From the NCBI GenBank assembly GCA_028554755.1, contig JAPTOF010000014.1:8122001-8186000 (forward strand): a stretch of 64,000 bases of DNA. The letters run 5' to 3'. Positions 47,617-58,940 of this stretch are shown here, piece by piece. Source of the DNA: Cordia subcordata (lineage: Eukaryota > Streptophyta > Magnoliopsida > Boraginales > Cordiaceae). The position numbers and the translations under genes were made by a program. How positions within the stretch are numbered: position 1 is the first letter of the stretch; the number at the start of each line of letters is the position of its first letter. The notes under the pieces were generated by a model that was given only the letters and a program-made list of their open reading frames with translations, had not been told where the DNA came from and made no database searches.

Positions 47617-47889
47617 ATTTAAAAAATTAGTCTTATGTATATATGTTTGATTGTGTATATACAAACACATATTATATTATCATATATAATTCTAAATTTT
47701 TTGAGAGACGACAAAGGGGGAAAAGGAAATATGTGGGGAAGAATCTAAATTTTTTTTAAATCAAGGAGGTCAAGCTAAAAAATAAATTAAAAGGTGACTA
47801 GTCTATGTGATGAAAACCCTTTCAAGTCTTCACCCAGTAAGAATTTGAGATTGTTTGGCTGTTTATTGATTCTATGTACCCTTGCACGA
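47617..47889. other. Short non-coding stretch between the foldback and LINE-2
   Basis: AT-rich, no gene. It probably includes the untranslated 3' end of LINE-2, but no clear poly(A) tail is visible. Confidence 0.4.
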
Positions 47890-49845
47890 CGTTAATCTAT
47901 AGTTTGTCATCCAATGGACGCTCTCATTAGCTTTCCTATATGTATGCTTTAAGGTGAATTCCCTATTACGTGCCATGATCCTCTTGCATTCATCTAGAAT
48001 TGGTAGTAGCGTTCTCCTTGCTGTTGCCCTCCCATTCATCCAGTGTACTAAAATTTGAGAATCTGATTCAATTTCTAATTCCTTCAGCTGCCCTGCCTTC
48101 CGCTATGGTGTTGGAGGTTGTCCCCATGTTCACGATGTAACCCACCACCAATACGCCTTGCTCTTTCCTCAGTAGCCCTCCCGCTGCTGCCCTTCTTGGA
48201 TTTCCTATTGAACACCCGTCTAAGTTGAGTTTCATACCAATGCGGGGTGGTTGCCATCTAATAAGTTGCCACTCTTTTCCTCTGCTAACGATCCTTCCAT
48301 GCATCTCTTACTTTCATTGATGAATTTTTTGGTGCACCAAATTTTGTGTTGAGGTTGTAGCGCTTCACTTTGGTTATGCACCTCTTTATTTCTCCATTTC
48401 CACAGCCATCAAAGGAAGAGGGGGGGGGGGGGTAAGGATAGTGATGCTCCATTGTTTATCTTCCAGATTCGACTTAATCCAGTTGTTCCAGCTCCAGCTT
48501 GCGAAAACTTGACGATCCTTGTTTAGCTGGATAATATTCCAAACTTCGCTAGCTCTTCGACACTTCTTAAAAAGGTGTTGTTCGTCTTCCCTTGCCTTAT
48601 CACTCAAGACGCACTTGTCTTCGTCTCCAATATACCTTCTCAACAAGTTCGCTTTACAGGGAAGTCTTTTATGTATCTTTGCCACGCCATAGTAAGGCAT
48701 CGTTGTGGGTAACGAGTCTTCCATAATGCGTCCCATGCCATACAGTTATCCTTAGGTGCACTCTTGATAAGTTTATAAGCAGACGCGATTGAGAATTGCC
48801 CATTGGGCTCATTCTGCCATGCTAAGAAGTCTCCGTCGCTGTCTTCGGTCATCACCTTGATTCCTACAATCAGCATTAAACTTTCATTCGGGAGAAGATT
48901 CTGAAAAAAATCCCAATTCCAGGCACCATCTTCTTTGCAAAGTGCTGCCACTGACAAGTTCAACCGATCCGTTGGAATGGATTCCCCTACCCATCAGTCG
49001 GGTCCAAAATCTTGTTGATTGTCCATTCCTTATCACCCATTTAGCCCCCTTTTCTGATTACTTCCTGGCATTTCACAATATTCTTGCAAACACGTGAATC
49101 TGAAGCCTTGATTTGGTAGTTCATGAAGTCCTCTTCAAAATATCGCCCCTTTAACATTTGAACCCAAAATAACTTCGGTTCCGTCACAAATTTCCACCCC
49201 AATTTTGCATTAAGTGCCATGTTAGTCAGCTTCGCCTCCCCTGAGCCCGTGCCTCCCTGCTTCTTTTGAGGGGGGGGGGGGGGTGTAATCTCTCCTAGGA
49301 GACCCAATGGATTTTCCTCTTTTATTCTTGTAAATAATCCTGGGATTTTCCAGGATTCCAACCTAAAAATCAATTGATCTTCCTCTTTCTTTTTGTGAAA
49401 ATCCTGAGGTTTCCCAGAGTTCCATTCTAAAAATCAATCACTCGATAAAAGAAGTAACCCAAAATTTTATTAAGTGATTTTAGACTTCATGATTTTTTCA
49501 TGTGAAAGAAAATACTCTTAACACTTCTGTCGAACCCCATATGAAGTTTCTCTGTAATCTGTCAATTTCCTCCCATGTTTGAATTAGCAAGGAATCCGTG
49601 TGCATCGTGTATATTGAGAGTGAAGCGTGGACGGATTTAGTAAGCATCACACGCCCTGCAAACGAAAGAGCTCCTCGCTTCCACCCTGCAAGTTGACCCT
49701 GCATTTTAGTAATAATATCTTTGTTGTCTTTGCCTTCATATGTGTTCACGCCAGGTATGTGCCCAGATTGTCTGATAAGGGAAATCCGCATTGAGAGCTC
49801 AAGTTCTTGGCCAGGTTCCTTGCAAGGTTCTAAATTTTGAAACGA
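47890..49845 (-). mobile_element. 5'-truncated LINE with RNase H domain (LINE-2), decayed
   Basis: Minus-strand coding pieces, in order: RT thumb region (49791..49498, QLAGWKRGALSFAGRVMLTK), post-RT segment (49373..49041, LTNMALNAKLGWKF), a following linker (48963..48640), a zf-RVT-like segment (about 48750..48386) and an RNase H domain (48304 to about 47900: MKLNLDGCSIGNP, then HTYRKANESVHW in a later frame). This order is typical of plant L1-type LINEs with a C-terminal RNase H. The RT catalytic core upstream is missing. Stops and frameshifts are frequent. Two poly-G tracts interrupt the frame (48421..48432 and 49270..49282). Confidence 0.85.
48068..48304 (-). pseudogene. LINE-2 RNase H domain remnant
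   Basis: The segment reads WQPPRIGMKLNLDGCSIGNP and continues through AAAGGLLRKEQG to TIAEGRAAEGI. It matches the plant LINE-type RNase H fold, with the first catalytic Asp (DG) and a Glu in the AE.RA region kept. It then stops, and the C-terminal RxW/HxYRxAN-like end lies in another frame up to about 47905. Confidence 0.8.
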
Positions 49846-49947
49846 AGGAATTACGATTAATTCAATGATTTCATATTACGGAATGGTTAACATTTCATAT
49901 TAAAATTTGATGTCGATAACCGTCAAGAAGAACTTTATCCTAACAAG

Positions 49948-49948
<1 letters not shown>

Positions 49949-49983
<35 letters not shown>
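49949..49983. repeat. (AT)n microsatellite
   Basis: About 16 AT units immediately left of the Helitron-end inverted repeat. Confidence 0.9.
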
Positions 49984-49986
<3 letters not shown>

Positions 49987-50222
49987 AACTCTGAAAATAT
50001 AATTTGATTGTAATGTTTAGTAATATAAAATATTTTATTTTAGAAAAAAAACCAATCACATATTTCGCAACCCGTGCATGGCACGGGTATATATATATAT
50101 ACTAGTTTAACACCCGTGCCATGCAAGGGTTGCGAAATATGTGATTGGTTTTTTTTTTTAAATAAAATATTTTATATTACTAAACATTGCAATCAAATTA
50201 TATTTTAAGAGTTCAATAAATG
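49982..50222. repeat. Imperfect palindrome made of two Helitron 3' ends, tail-to-tail
   Basis: The sequence 49982..50101 matches the inverse of 50106..50222 almost base for base, joined at ACTAGT (50101..50106). Each arm shows a Helitron-type terminal hairpin: CCCGTGCATGGCACGGG on the plus strand (50071..50087, perfect 7-bp stem), and CCCTTGCATGGCACGGG on the minus strand (50129..50113, one stem mismatch). Each leads to CTAG then T. Confidence 0.85.
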
Positions 50223-50342
50223 TAAATTTGTATAAAAATTAAGACATTAAGAATACCAATATTTATAATAATAGCATATTGTATTAAGTAAAATATACAA
50301 TACAAAAGTAAAGAGAGTATATTAATGAAACAAAACAATTAT

Positions 50343-50983
50343 CTATGACAAATTTTGAAAAATTTCCTTGAATACAACGTTTTCAGTTTTGTTGGAAGGC
50401 AATCCTTTCTCATCATGAATTAAAATTTTCAATCCCTTTTTCCTTGTAACTCTAGAAACAGCGACGTACAATTGTCCATGAGTGAATACAGGTCGGGGCA
50501 GGTATAACCTAACGGTTGACAGTGATTGTCCCTGACTTTGTTTATCGTCATTGCATACAAAACAACCAACGGAAATTGCCGTCTTTGCAACTTAAAAGGC
50601 AAATTTGAATCTGATAGTGTTACTACCATCCTTGGAATAAAGACTTTGTTCCTGAACTTTGCACCATTCATTATTTGAGCTTCAATAACATGTTTTCCCA
50701 ATTGAGTGATCGACAATCTTGTGTCATTGCATAAACCACAACTTTGATCTACATTTCTTATTAGCATGACAGGTACACCAACTTTAGGCTAAAGAACATG
50801 ATTTGGCATACCCGAGCACTTGATACTGTTCAAAGAATCCGGAGTGATCAAATCATCATGGCTATCAACACTTCCATTAGATTTGCACATGCTATTAGAA
50901 CTCGAATATATATGTTCCTCACCTGGTATCATGGAAAGCATGAAATATATATTAATTATATGTTTGACATCATAGAAACTTGA
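50343..50983 (-). pseudogene. PIF1-like helicase, C-terminal fragment, broken
   Basis: The minus strand encodes the last ~210 residues of a Helitron-type PIF1 helicase: MIPGEEHIYSSSNSMCKSNG, SIKCSGMPNHVL, VGVPVMLIRNVDQSCGLCND, KVFIPRMVVTLSDSN, FKLQRRQFPLVVLYAMTINK. After a one-base loss at about 50537 it continues in another frame with SQGQSLS and GQLYVAVSRV (the C-terminal helicase motifs), ending TAG at 50345..50343. An in-frame TAG lies at 50791..50789. The Walker A/B part and the Rep domain are absent. It follows the RPA remnant directly, with only intron-like sequence between. Confidence 0.88.
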
Positions 50984-51278
50984 CAAAAGAAGGAAAAGAT
51001 TATAGTATGCTAACTTATTATTTTGAAGCTCCAAATCAAGATTTCTTGTAATGATTCCATCTTTTGGATACTCACAAACATCACCAAACCCAACTAATTC
51101 ACCAACAACATTTGACAAGAAAAAAAAAATTAGTCCAAAATTATGCAAACCAATAATTAGTACAAAATTATTTCTATATAATAAAAAATAAGTAAACATT
51201 TTATTTGGTGGGAGAATGGTAATAGATTACAAGTACCTAGACTATAACAGGCATTAACAGCAATTTGTATGATGTCAC

Positions 51279-51938
51279 TGTTAGGAAATTAAAGCACCAA
51301 ATGCAATGAATTTGTGCAAAAATTAACGATTATAAAAATTTAAGGAAATTGATAATATAATTAAATATAATATAATACTTACAAACTTTAAAGACACAAG
51401 CAAATAACTTGAAAAAGAAATGCCGAGGCCTGAATATCTTCAGTTTTCTTAAGACCTTATCGCCTCGCTACGGTGCTTACGGATAAAGAGGACTGTCTCC
51501 CAGGATTCAACGGCAGTATTTCTACAATAGTAGCACTCCAAATTGTAAAAAAGGCAAATCAAAATAATGCTAACTCTCTCTTTCAAGAAAACTCTAATAC
51601 TCTAGTTTTAGTATGTAAAAATGAATGCAGATAAAAGATGATTTTGCAAAATAACTTGTGCGCTATTTATAAATAACAAGATGTCTGTTCAGAAAAGCTA
51701 TGCCAACTCTTCATGCCAAGGGATGTGTCCTTTAATCTGGAAAAGTTATAACTCTTAATTTGTAAGGTTATAACTCTTAGTTTGGAAATGTTGCACCCTT
51801 AGAATTTAATTTTAAAAATTAAATTAAATTCTATTATAATTTAATTTTTGAAATATAATACATCTTTCCAAACATTATCTCAATTTCTCATTCACTATTT
51901 ATTTGAGTCAATTTAGAACTAAACTCAATTTACTAACA
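51279..51938 (-). repeat. Copia-2 3' LTR
   Basis: 660 bp; ends TGTTAG and CTAACA. It aligns along its whole length with 56914..57572, with scattered substitutions. On the minus strand a TATA-like TATAAATAGCGC motif lies near 51673..51662. Confidence 0.95.
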
Positions 51939-52530
51939 ATCCCACACATGAATGAGAATTGGCATATCAAAATGTGGATGAAATGCAGACACCTAGAGAG
52001 AGTTCAATTAGAAAGATACTGCATCAAGATAGGTAGCTTTTAGCCTTGAACCTTCCATAGTGATGAACCATCGGATTTACTTGCTAAACAGTGAACACGA
52101 TATCTTGAACTGATCAGCTTTTGTGTAAACCAAGACAATAGAACTTACACAGTATCAATCTAGACATTATTTAGTTCTCGGTTGTGTTCATATGGCGCTG
52201 AACAACTCCTGGTTTTTCATGAGTACCTTAGAGAATTCAGCCGTAAAAATTCTCATAGGAGCGGCCCCACTCCTTACTCACATAGGTGACTTCTTATTAA
52301 GAGGCTCCTGTTGCACCTCCACTTGGCTTTCCAAGATATAAAAGTCATTAAAAGCTTTACTTAACCTAAACTTTTGCGGGTAGCATTGTCTACTTGTCAT
52401 AGGAATAGGTAGAGGACTAAACCCCCACAATGCTTTGGACCGAGTTGCAGTTACATAATTCGGTTTTCCCTTTGAACCTAGATCTTGGGATCTCCAATCA
52501 ACTAGGTAGCGTTCCCATTATGGCAACTTA

Positions 52531-55500
52531 TTAGATGTAGGCTTTCAAACCCCTTCCCCTCGATAATTTATCAACTTGCTCTCTAGTTAAACCTTTTGTA
52601 AACAGATCCGCAATATTATCTTGTGGCTTCACATAGTCAATAGAGATAACTCCATTAAAGAGCAATTGTCTTACGGTATTGTGCCTACGACGTATATGTC
52701 TAGACTTACCGTTATACATACTACTTTGTGCCCTTCCAATTGCAGATTGACTATCACAATGTATGCATATCGCTGCCACAGGTTTTGGCCAATTTGGAAT
52801 ATCCTTTAGAAAATGACAAAGCCACTCAGCTTCCTCTCCAGCTTTATCTAAAGCTATGAATTTAGATTCCATTATGGATCTTGCTATACACGTTTGTTTA
52901 GAGAATTTCCATGATATAGCTGCTCCCCCCAAAGTAAAAACATATTCATTCGTGGATTTTGAATCTTTAGTATTAGATATCCAATTTGCATCACTATACC
53001 CTTCTAGTACTGTAGGATATCCAGTATAGTGCAGCCCCTAGTTCTTTGTGTATTTTAAAAACCTTAGAACTCTTATTAAAGCTTTCAGTGGTTATGTCCT
53101 AGATTGCTAGTATATCGGCTTAGTTTGTTAACCTCATACGCAATATCTGTCTTGTGCAATTCATGATGTACATTAGACTTCCTATAATGCACAAGTACTC
53201 TAAGTAAGATACTCCTTTACCGGTATTTTTTGATAATGTAAGACTTACATCAAAAGGTGTCTTTGCTACACCATTGTCATTTGCTATGAACGTATTAAGT
53301 ATTTTCTCAATATAATGATATTGAGATAATACCAGTCCTTTAGATGTTCTAGAGATTTTAATCCCTAAAATAACATCTGCTGTACCTAAATCTTTCATAT
53401 CAAATTTATTGGTTAATATCTTTTTGGTAGCCTTAACGACATCAATATTGCTCCTAAAGATAAGCATATTATCGACATAAAGACAAACAATGACATATCC
53501 TTTTTCATCACTCTTTGTGTATACACATTTGTCACATTCATTAATTCTAAAATTATTTGAAATCATGGTTTTATCAAATTTCTCATGCCATTGTTTTGGA
53601 GCTTGTTTAATCCATAAAACGATCTTACAAGCTTACACACCTTCTTTTCTTGTCCTAGAACCATAAAACCTTCAGGTTGTTCCATATAAATTTCTTCATC
53701 TAAGTCACGATTTAAGAAGGCTGTCTTGACATCCATTTGATGTACTTCTAGGTTGTATATAGTGGCAATGGCTATTAGCAATCGAATGGATGTAATTCTG
53801 GTTACTGATGAATAAGTGTCAAAATAATTAAGGCCTTTCTTTTGCTTGTATCCTTTAACTACAAGTCTAACCTTGTATTTGTCAATCAATCCATCGGCTT
53901 TTAGCTTTCTCTTAAAAATCCATTTGCATCCTACAGGTTTATTTCTAGGAGAAAGATGATTCGATTTCACTATTAACTGCCTCTCTCCAATGTCGAGATT
54001 CAGGAGTAGACATTGCTTCACTAAATGTACGAGGCTCATTTTCCAACAAATATGTTAGAAAATCTGAACCAAAAGATTTAGACATTTTGGCTCTCTTACT
54101 ACGCCTTGGTTCATTTCCATTATCTACATATCCTTGATCTTTTCTATCTTCGTGATTACTAATGGCATCACGAGATATTTTCAAAGTAATTTGTTCTCAT
54201 GCCTTCTTAGAAGGAAATATTTCTTCAAAGAAATATGCATTCCTTGACTCTATAATGGTATTGGCATGAATGTCAGGAATATCAGATTTATGCAGAAGAA
54301 ACCGATATGCAGAACTATTGTTTGCATATCCAATGAAAATACCATCAATAGTCTTTGGTCCAATCTTGACCATTTTTGGGAACGGAACCCCTACTTTTGC
54401 AAGACACCCCCACACTCTTAAGTGATGGAAAGAAATGTGGAGTCTTACTCAATTTTTTGCGAGGTAACCTATTAAGTATGTAATTCGCAGTTAGAATAGC
54501 TTCCTCCCACATGTTCTGAGGTAACCCTGAATTAATCAATAAAGCATTCATCATTTCCTTAAAGTGCGTTTTTTGCGTTCAGCAGCACCATTTTGTTCAG
54601 GTGAATAAGGAGTTATAGTTTGATGAACAATTCCATGTTCTGCGCAATACTCCTAGAAAGGAAATACATATTCTCCTCCTCTATCACTTCTTAACACTTT
54701 GATCTTCTTGCTTAGTTGATTTTCGACCTCATTCTTATATTGCTAAATACTTCCAAAGTCTCATATTTATTTCGGAGTAAGTAAACATAACAATATCGTG
54801 TGCAATCATCAATAAAAGTTATGAAATATTTTTTACCACCTCTAGTTTGCACAAATTTCAAATCACAAATATCATTGTGAATTAATTCTAAAGGTTCAGT
54901 ACTTCTTTCCACAAATTTAAAAGAAGTTCCCATCAACTTTGACTCTACACACACTTCATATTTGCTATGTGAGTTAAAATCAAGATTTGGTAGCAAACCT
55001 AATGTCATAAGCTTATGCATTGAATTAAAATTAACATGTCCTAATCTATCATGCCATAAATTAAGAGATTCCAACACGTAAGAAAAAGAACCATTATTAT
55101 TATTAGTGTTAACAATTGGTACAGATTTGGGTACAATAGTTATTACATTAAGTTTAAACAGACCATCACATAAGTACCCTTTTCCTAAAATAGACACCAT
55201 TCTTAGTAAGAACAAATTTATCAGACTCAAAGACAAGTTTAAAACCATTCCTACTCAACAATGACCCAGACACTAGGTTCTTTCTGATATCTGGCACATG
55301 TAGTATATTATTGAGAGTTAGCTCTTTCCCGAACGTCATCTTTAGGACAACTTTACCCATTCCTTGCACCTTACATATAGACAAGTTTCCCATGTATATT
55401 GTCTCTTCAACAGTTGCAGGATGATATGTGGTAAACATATTCTTGTATGAACAAACATGTCGAGTAGCCCAGTGTCCACCCACCATTGCTTAGAATTTCC

Positions 55501-56520
55501 AACCAAGTTTACTTCTAACACTACTGCTGCCAGGTTCATATCAGATACGTCATTGGTAAGATAATCAACCTCTATTACGTTGGCTTTGGCATGCCTTCCT
55601 TTATTAGTGTTGTCTTGACCCTTGCGTTTGCGACAATCTTTGGCACGGTGTCCAAGCTTGTCACACACATAACACTTCCTAGTGAACTTCCTCTTTTTGT
55701 TCCCAACATTGTGGGTATGATCAAAATGCTTCCTCTTCTTACTGTTAGGAGCATGCTCTATTACGTTTGCCTTTGATTCCATGTAATTTTTACCATCCTT
55801 TATTTCAGACGTTCGATTGTCTTCTTCAATTCTCAATCGCACTATCAAGTCTTCTAACGTCATCTCTTTGCGCTTATGCTTCAAGTAGTTTTTGAAATCC
55901 TTCCATGCTGGAGGCAACTTTTCAATCAGAGCAGCCATTTGGAAAGATTCTTCTAGTTTCATTTCTTCAGCCTGAATCTCATGAAGGATAAGTTGAAAAT
56001 CTTGAACTTGACTCATGATGGTCTTGGAATCGATCATTTTGAAGTCAAGGAATTTGCCCACAACAAATTTCTTTGTGCCGGCATCTTTAGTCTTGTACTT
56101 TTTCTCTAAAGATTCCCACAGCTCTTTGGCTATTTTCATTGGACTATACATGTTGTAAAGTGTATTATCTAATCCATTGAGGATGTAATTTTTACACAAG
56201 AAATCTGCATGCTTCCATGCATCTACTACAGCAAACGTTTCTCTGGTCAAACTCTCACCCAACTCTGGTGGATCTTTTTTCAAAAACTTTGCCAAACTCA
56301 AAGTGGTTAAATAAAAAAGTATTTTCTATTGCCACCTTTTAAAGTCATTTCCATTGAATTTTTCTAGTTTTTCACCAGGTCCTATGGGGCCCGGGCTTTT
56401 TCCAATTAAGGGCATCGCCATCACAGGCCTACTGGCATTAGTTGGGGGTGCAATATTTTCGGATCCATCTTGTCCAGTCACAGGAACACTTGCTCCTTCA
56501 GTTGACATCATTTCTAACAC
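52531..56520 (-). pseudogene. Copia-2 gag-pol polyprotein, broken
   Basis: Gag starts at about 56520 and reads through GEKLEKFNGNDFKRWQ to a stop near 56326, then resumes KILFYLTTLSLAKFLKKDPP. A zinc knuckle CYVCDKLGHRAKDC lies near 55670..55629. The protease region (WWVDTG) is shifted near 55480. The integrase shows HDRLGHVNFNSMHKL, YEVCVESKL and DICDLKFVQT, then a shift near 54720. The reverse transcriptase shows GCKWIFKRKLKADG, HQMDVKTAFLNRDLDEEIYM and, in the next frame, YVDNMLIFR, where the usual YVDD has become YVDN, a catalytic change. RNase H (52932..52531) shows [13 protein letters not shown]. At least six stops or shifts make it non-functional. Confidence 0.92.
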
Positions 56521-56913
56521 AAATTAAAATAATTTAATCAATATAAATATTTAAGATAGTCACCAAAGAATATTATTACCTTCCACAAAATATACTAATG
56601 TCTCAAAACACAATATCAAACTCTTATTACACCAACACAAAAACTTTTTGACATAACAATTTTTTTAATATATTAATTTAACACCAACCCTAATCAAACT
56701 TACAGTTCACATGCAATAATATCAAAATGTCAGACAATTACTTGCATATAAAGAAATTTCACTTTCATAACATAGTACCATGAAAATATGCAAATGCAAT
56801 TCTACCATAAATTAACCAAAGTTTCCGTATATGATCTTGGAAACAAATATGACAAATATAAAGTTTTCTAAATGCACAAGTTATTTATGAACACAGGTAT
56901 AAGGTCTTAAGAT

Positions 56914-57572
56914 TGTTAGGAAATTAAAGTACCAAATGCAATGAATTTGTGCAAAAATCAACAATTATAAAAATTTAAAGAAATTGAGAATACAATTAAA
57001 TATAATATAATACTGACAAACTTTAAAGACGCAAGCAAATAACTTGAAAAATAAATGCCAAGGCCTGAATATCTTCAGTTTCCTTAATACCTTATCGCTC
57101 CACTACGGTGCTTACGGATAAAGGGGACTGTCTCTCAGGATTCAATGGCAATATTTCTACAATAGTAGCATTCCAAATTGTAAAAAAGACGAACCAAAAT
57201 AATGCTAATTCTCGCTTTCAAGAAAACTCTAATTCTCTAGTTTAATATGTAAAAATGAATGCAGAGAAAAGATGATTTTGCAAAATAACTTGCGTGCTAT
57301 TTATAGATAACAAGATGTATGTTCGGAAAAGCTATGCCAACTCTTCATGCCAAGGGATGTGTCCTTTAGTCTGGAAAAGTTATAACTCTTAATTTGTGAG
57401 GTTATAACTCTTAGTTTGGAAAGATTGCACCCTTAGAATTTAATTATAAAAATTAAATTAAATTCTATTATAATTTAATTTTTGAAATATAATACATCTT
57501 TCCAAACATTATCTCAATTTCTCATTCACTATTTATTTGAGTCAATTTAGAATTAAACTCAATTTACTAATA
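56914..57572 (-). repeat. Copia-2 5' LTR
   Basis: 659 bp. Its outer end reads TATTAG where the other LTR has TGTTAG, a point change. On the minus strand TATAAATAGCACGC is the probable core promoter (about 57307..57294). Immediately inside, the minus strand reads ATCTTAAGACCTTATACC, not the usual initiator-Met primer site. Confidence 0.95.
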
Positions 57573-58064
57573 GTCACGAATACTAACAAAGTTGTAATAG
57601 TGTGGCGCAATATTAGTAGAAATAGTATCCTTGATAAAGGTGTAATTGTTGAAGATGATACAATGAAGATGATGTGTAACCCTAAAGCTAGTATTGTTAT
57701 CCTTGAGGCTAAAATTTATTATGGAATAAATATTGTTTTCCACAATGCAAGTTTCCCACTTTGGAATCAAAGACTTCCATATGGAAGCTTGTATTGTATG
57801 ACTCTGCAAGAAAATTTGATGAATTAATAATAAATCAAAATTACAAATTGAAACTAAATAATAATCATAAATATGATAATAGAAAAGTTAGGGAAGAATA
57901 GGATAAACCGGTTACACATGTTCGTCCAACAGAAGTAAATCGATCCCTTTCTTCTCATCTCCATCCATAACATCCCATTCACGAACCACTCGTACTATAA
58001 TGCGATACATTTGATGTGGTGGTCTCAAATCGGCAATATAGTTCATTGGGGGTACCATCTAGAT

Positions 58065-58940
58065 ATAGTCTACAGAAAAGTAAACATAAGCATTTATTTC
58101 TTTGTACTCATCATTTCACCAAAGGGAAAATAAAAAAGAATTCATGACCCACACAATATATTCCAACTGTAAATTCACCAATAATATCATGTCCCCATCA
58201 ATAAATTAAAATTGTTAAACTATCTTTATCTTAAATACCTAATAGTCACAAAAATATCCATGAAAATATATTGATTCATCAACTAAATTCAAGAATTTAA
58301 AGTAGATCAGTTGTTTATTTTCTTTCAAGAAAACCAAAACAAAAACAAAGCTTACTGTCTTAATATGATCAGGTTGCATTTATTTCTTTGTACTCATCAT
58401 TTCACCAAAGAGAAAATATAGTCTACAAAAAAGTACTCATCACTTCGCCAAAGAGAAATTAAAAAAGAATTCGATTCCCACATAATATATTCCAATTGTA
58501 AGTTCACCAATAATACAATGTCCTCATCAATAAATTAAAACTGTTAAATTATCTTAAATACCTAACAGTCACAAAAATATCCGTGAAAATATATTGATTC
58601 ATCAACTAAATTCAAGAATTTAAAGTAGATCAATTGTTTATTTTCTTTTAAGAAAACCAAAACAAAAACAAAGCTCACTGTTTTAATATGATCAGGCTGC
58701 ATTTATTTTTTTGTACTCATCATTTCACCAAAGAGAAAATATAGTCTACAGAAAAGTACTCATCATTTCACCGAAGAGAAATTAAAAAAGAATTCGATTT
58801 CCACACAATATATCCCAACTGTAAATTCACCAATAATATCATGTCCCCATCAATAAATTAAAACAGATAAATTATCTTACATACCTAACAGTCACAAAAA
58901 TATCCATGAAAATATATTGATTCATCAACTAAATTAAAGA
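58065..58940. repeat. Three-copy ~323-bp tandem repeat in the Helitron 5' part
   Basis: The landmark GTCACAAAAATATCC recurs at 58245, 58568 and 58891 (period 323). TACTCATCATTTCACCAAAG, TCACCAATAATA, AAGTAGATCA and GATCAGG recur in the same order. The third copy is incomplete. Copies differ by a few substitutions and small indels. Non-coding. Confidence 0.9.

Larger units (their letters stand above)
51279..57572 (-). mobile_element. Ty1/copia retrotransposon Copia-2, inside the Helitron
   Basis: Minus-strand element with 5' LTR 57572..56914, coding region 56520..52531, polypurine tract TCATGTGTGGGAT next to the 3' LTR, and 3' LTR 51938..51279. The target duplication GTCAC is perfect (51274..51278 and 57573..57577). 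It lies in RPA-like exon 2, whose reading frame resumes across it. The protein segments resemble Copia-1 throughout (for example TFAVVDAWKHADFLCKNYIL), so both belong to one Tork-like group, but the LTRs differ (660 against ~1015 bp). Confidence 0.95.
51017..58058 (-). pseudogene. RPA1-like (single-strand DNA-binding) gene fragment in the Helitron
   Basis: Exon 1 (58058..57918) starts MVPPMNYIADLRPPHQMYRI and continues IIVRVVREWDVMDGDEKK to LLLLDEH. A GT donor follows at 57917. Exon 2 starts after TTTTCTTGCAG at 57803 (SHTIQASIWKSLIPKW..) and includes IFNNYTFIKD and NFVSIRD. It is cut by Copia-2 at 57573 and resumes at 51278. A third coding block (51112..51017) reads NVVGELVGFGDVCEY and ends LDLELQNN, but its acceptor AG seems lost (TTGTCA precedes it). 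The order and motifs fit the OB-fold of plant RPA 70-kDa-like proteins (DUF223 type) often carried by Helitrons. The C-terminal half is missing. Confidence 0.75.

Noticed and set aside
57537..57827. 96-codon open frame on the plus strand
   Set aside because: It starts inside the Copia-2 LTR and crosses the insertion junction. The minus strand of the same DNA encodes the RPA-like exon.
58065..58940. CRISPR-like or satellite array
   Set aside because: Only three long tandem units without spacers, in a plant Helitron; neither CRISPR nor a true satellite.
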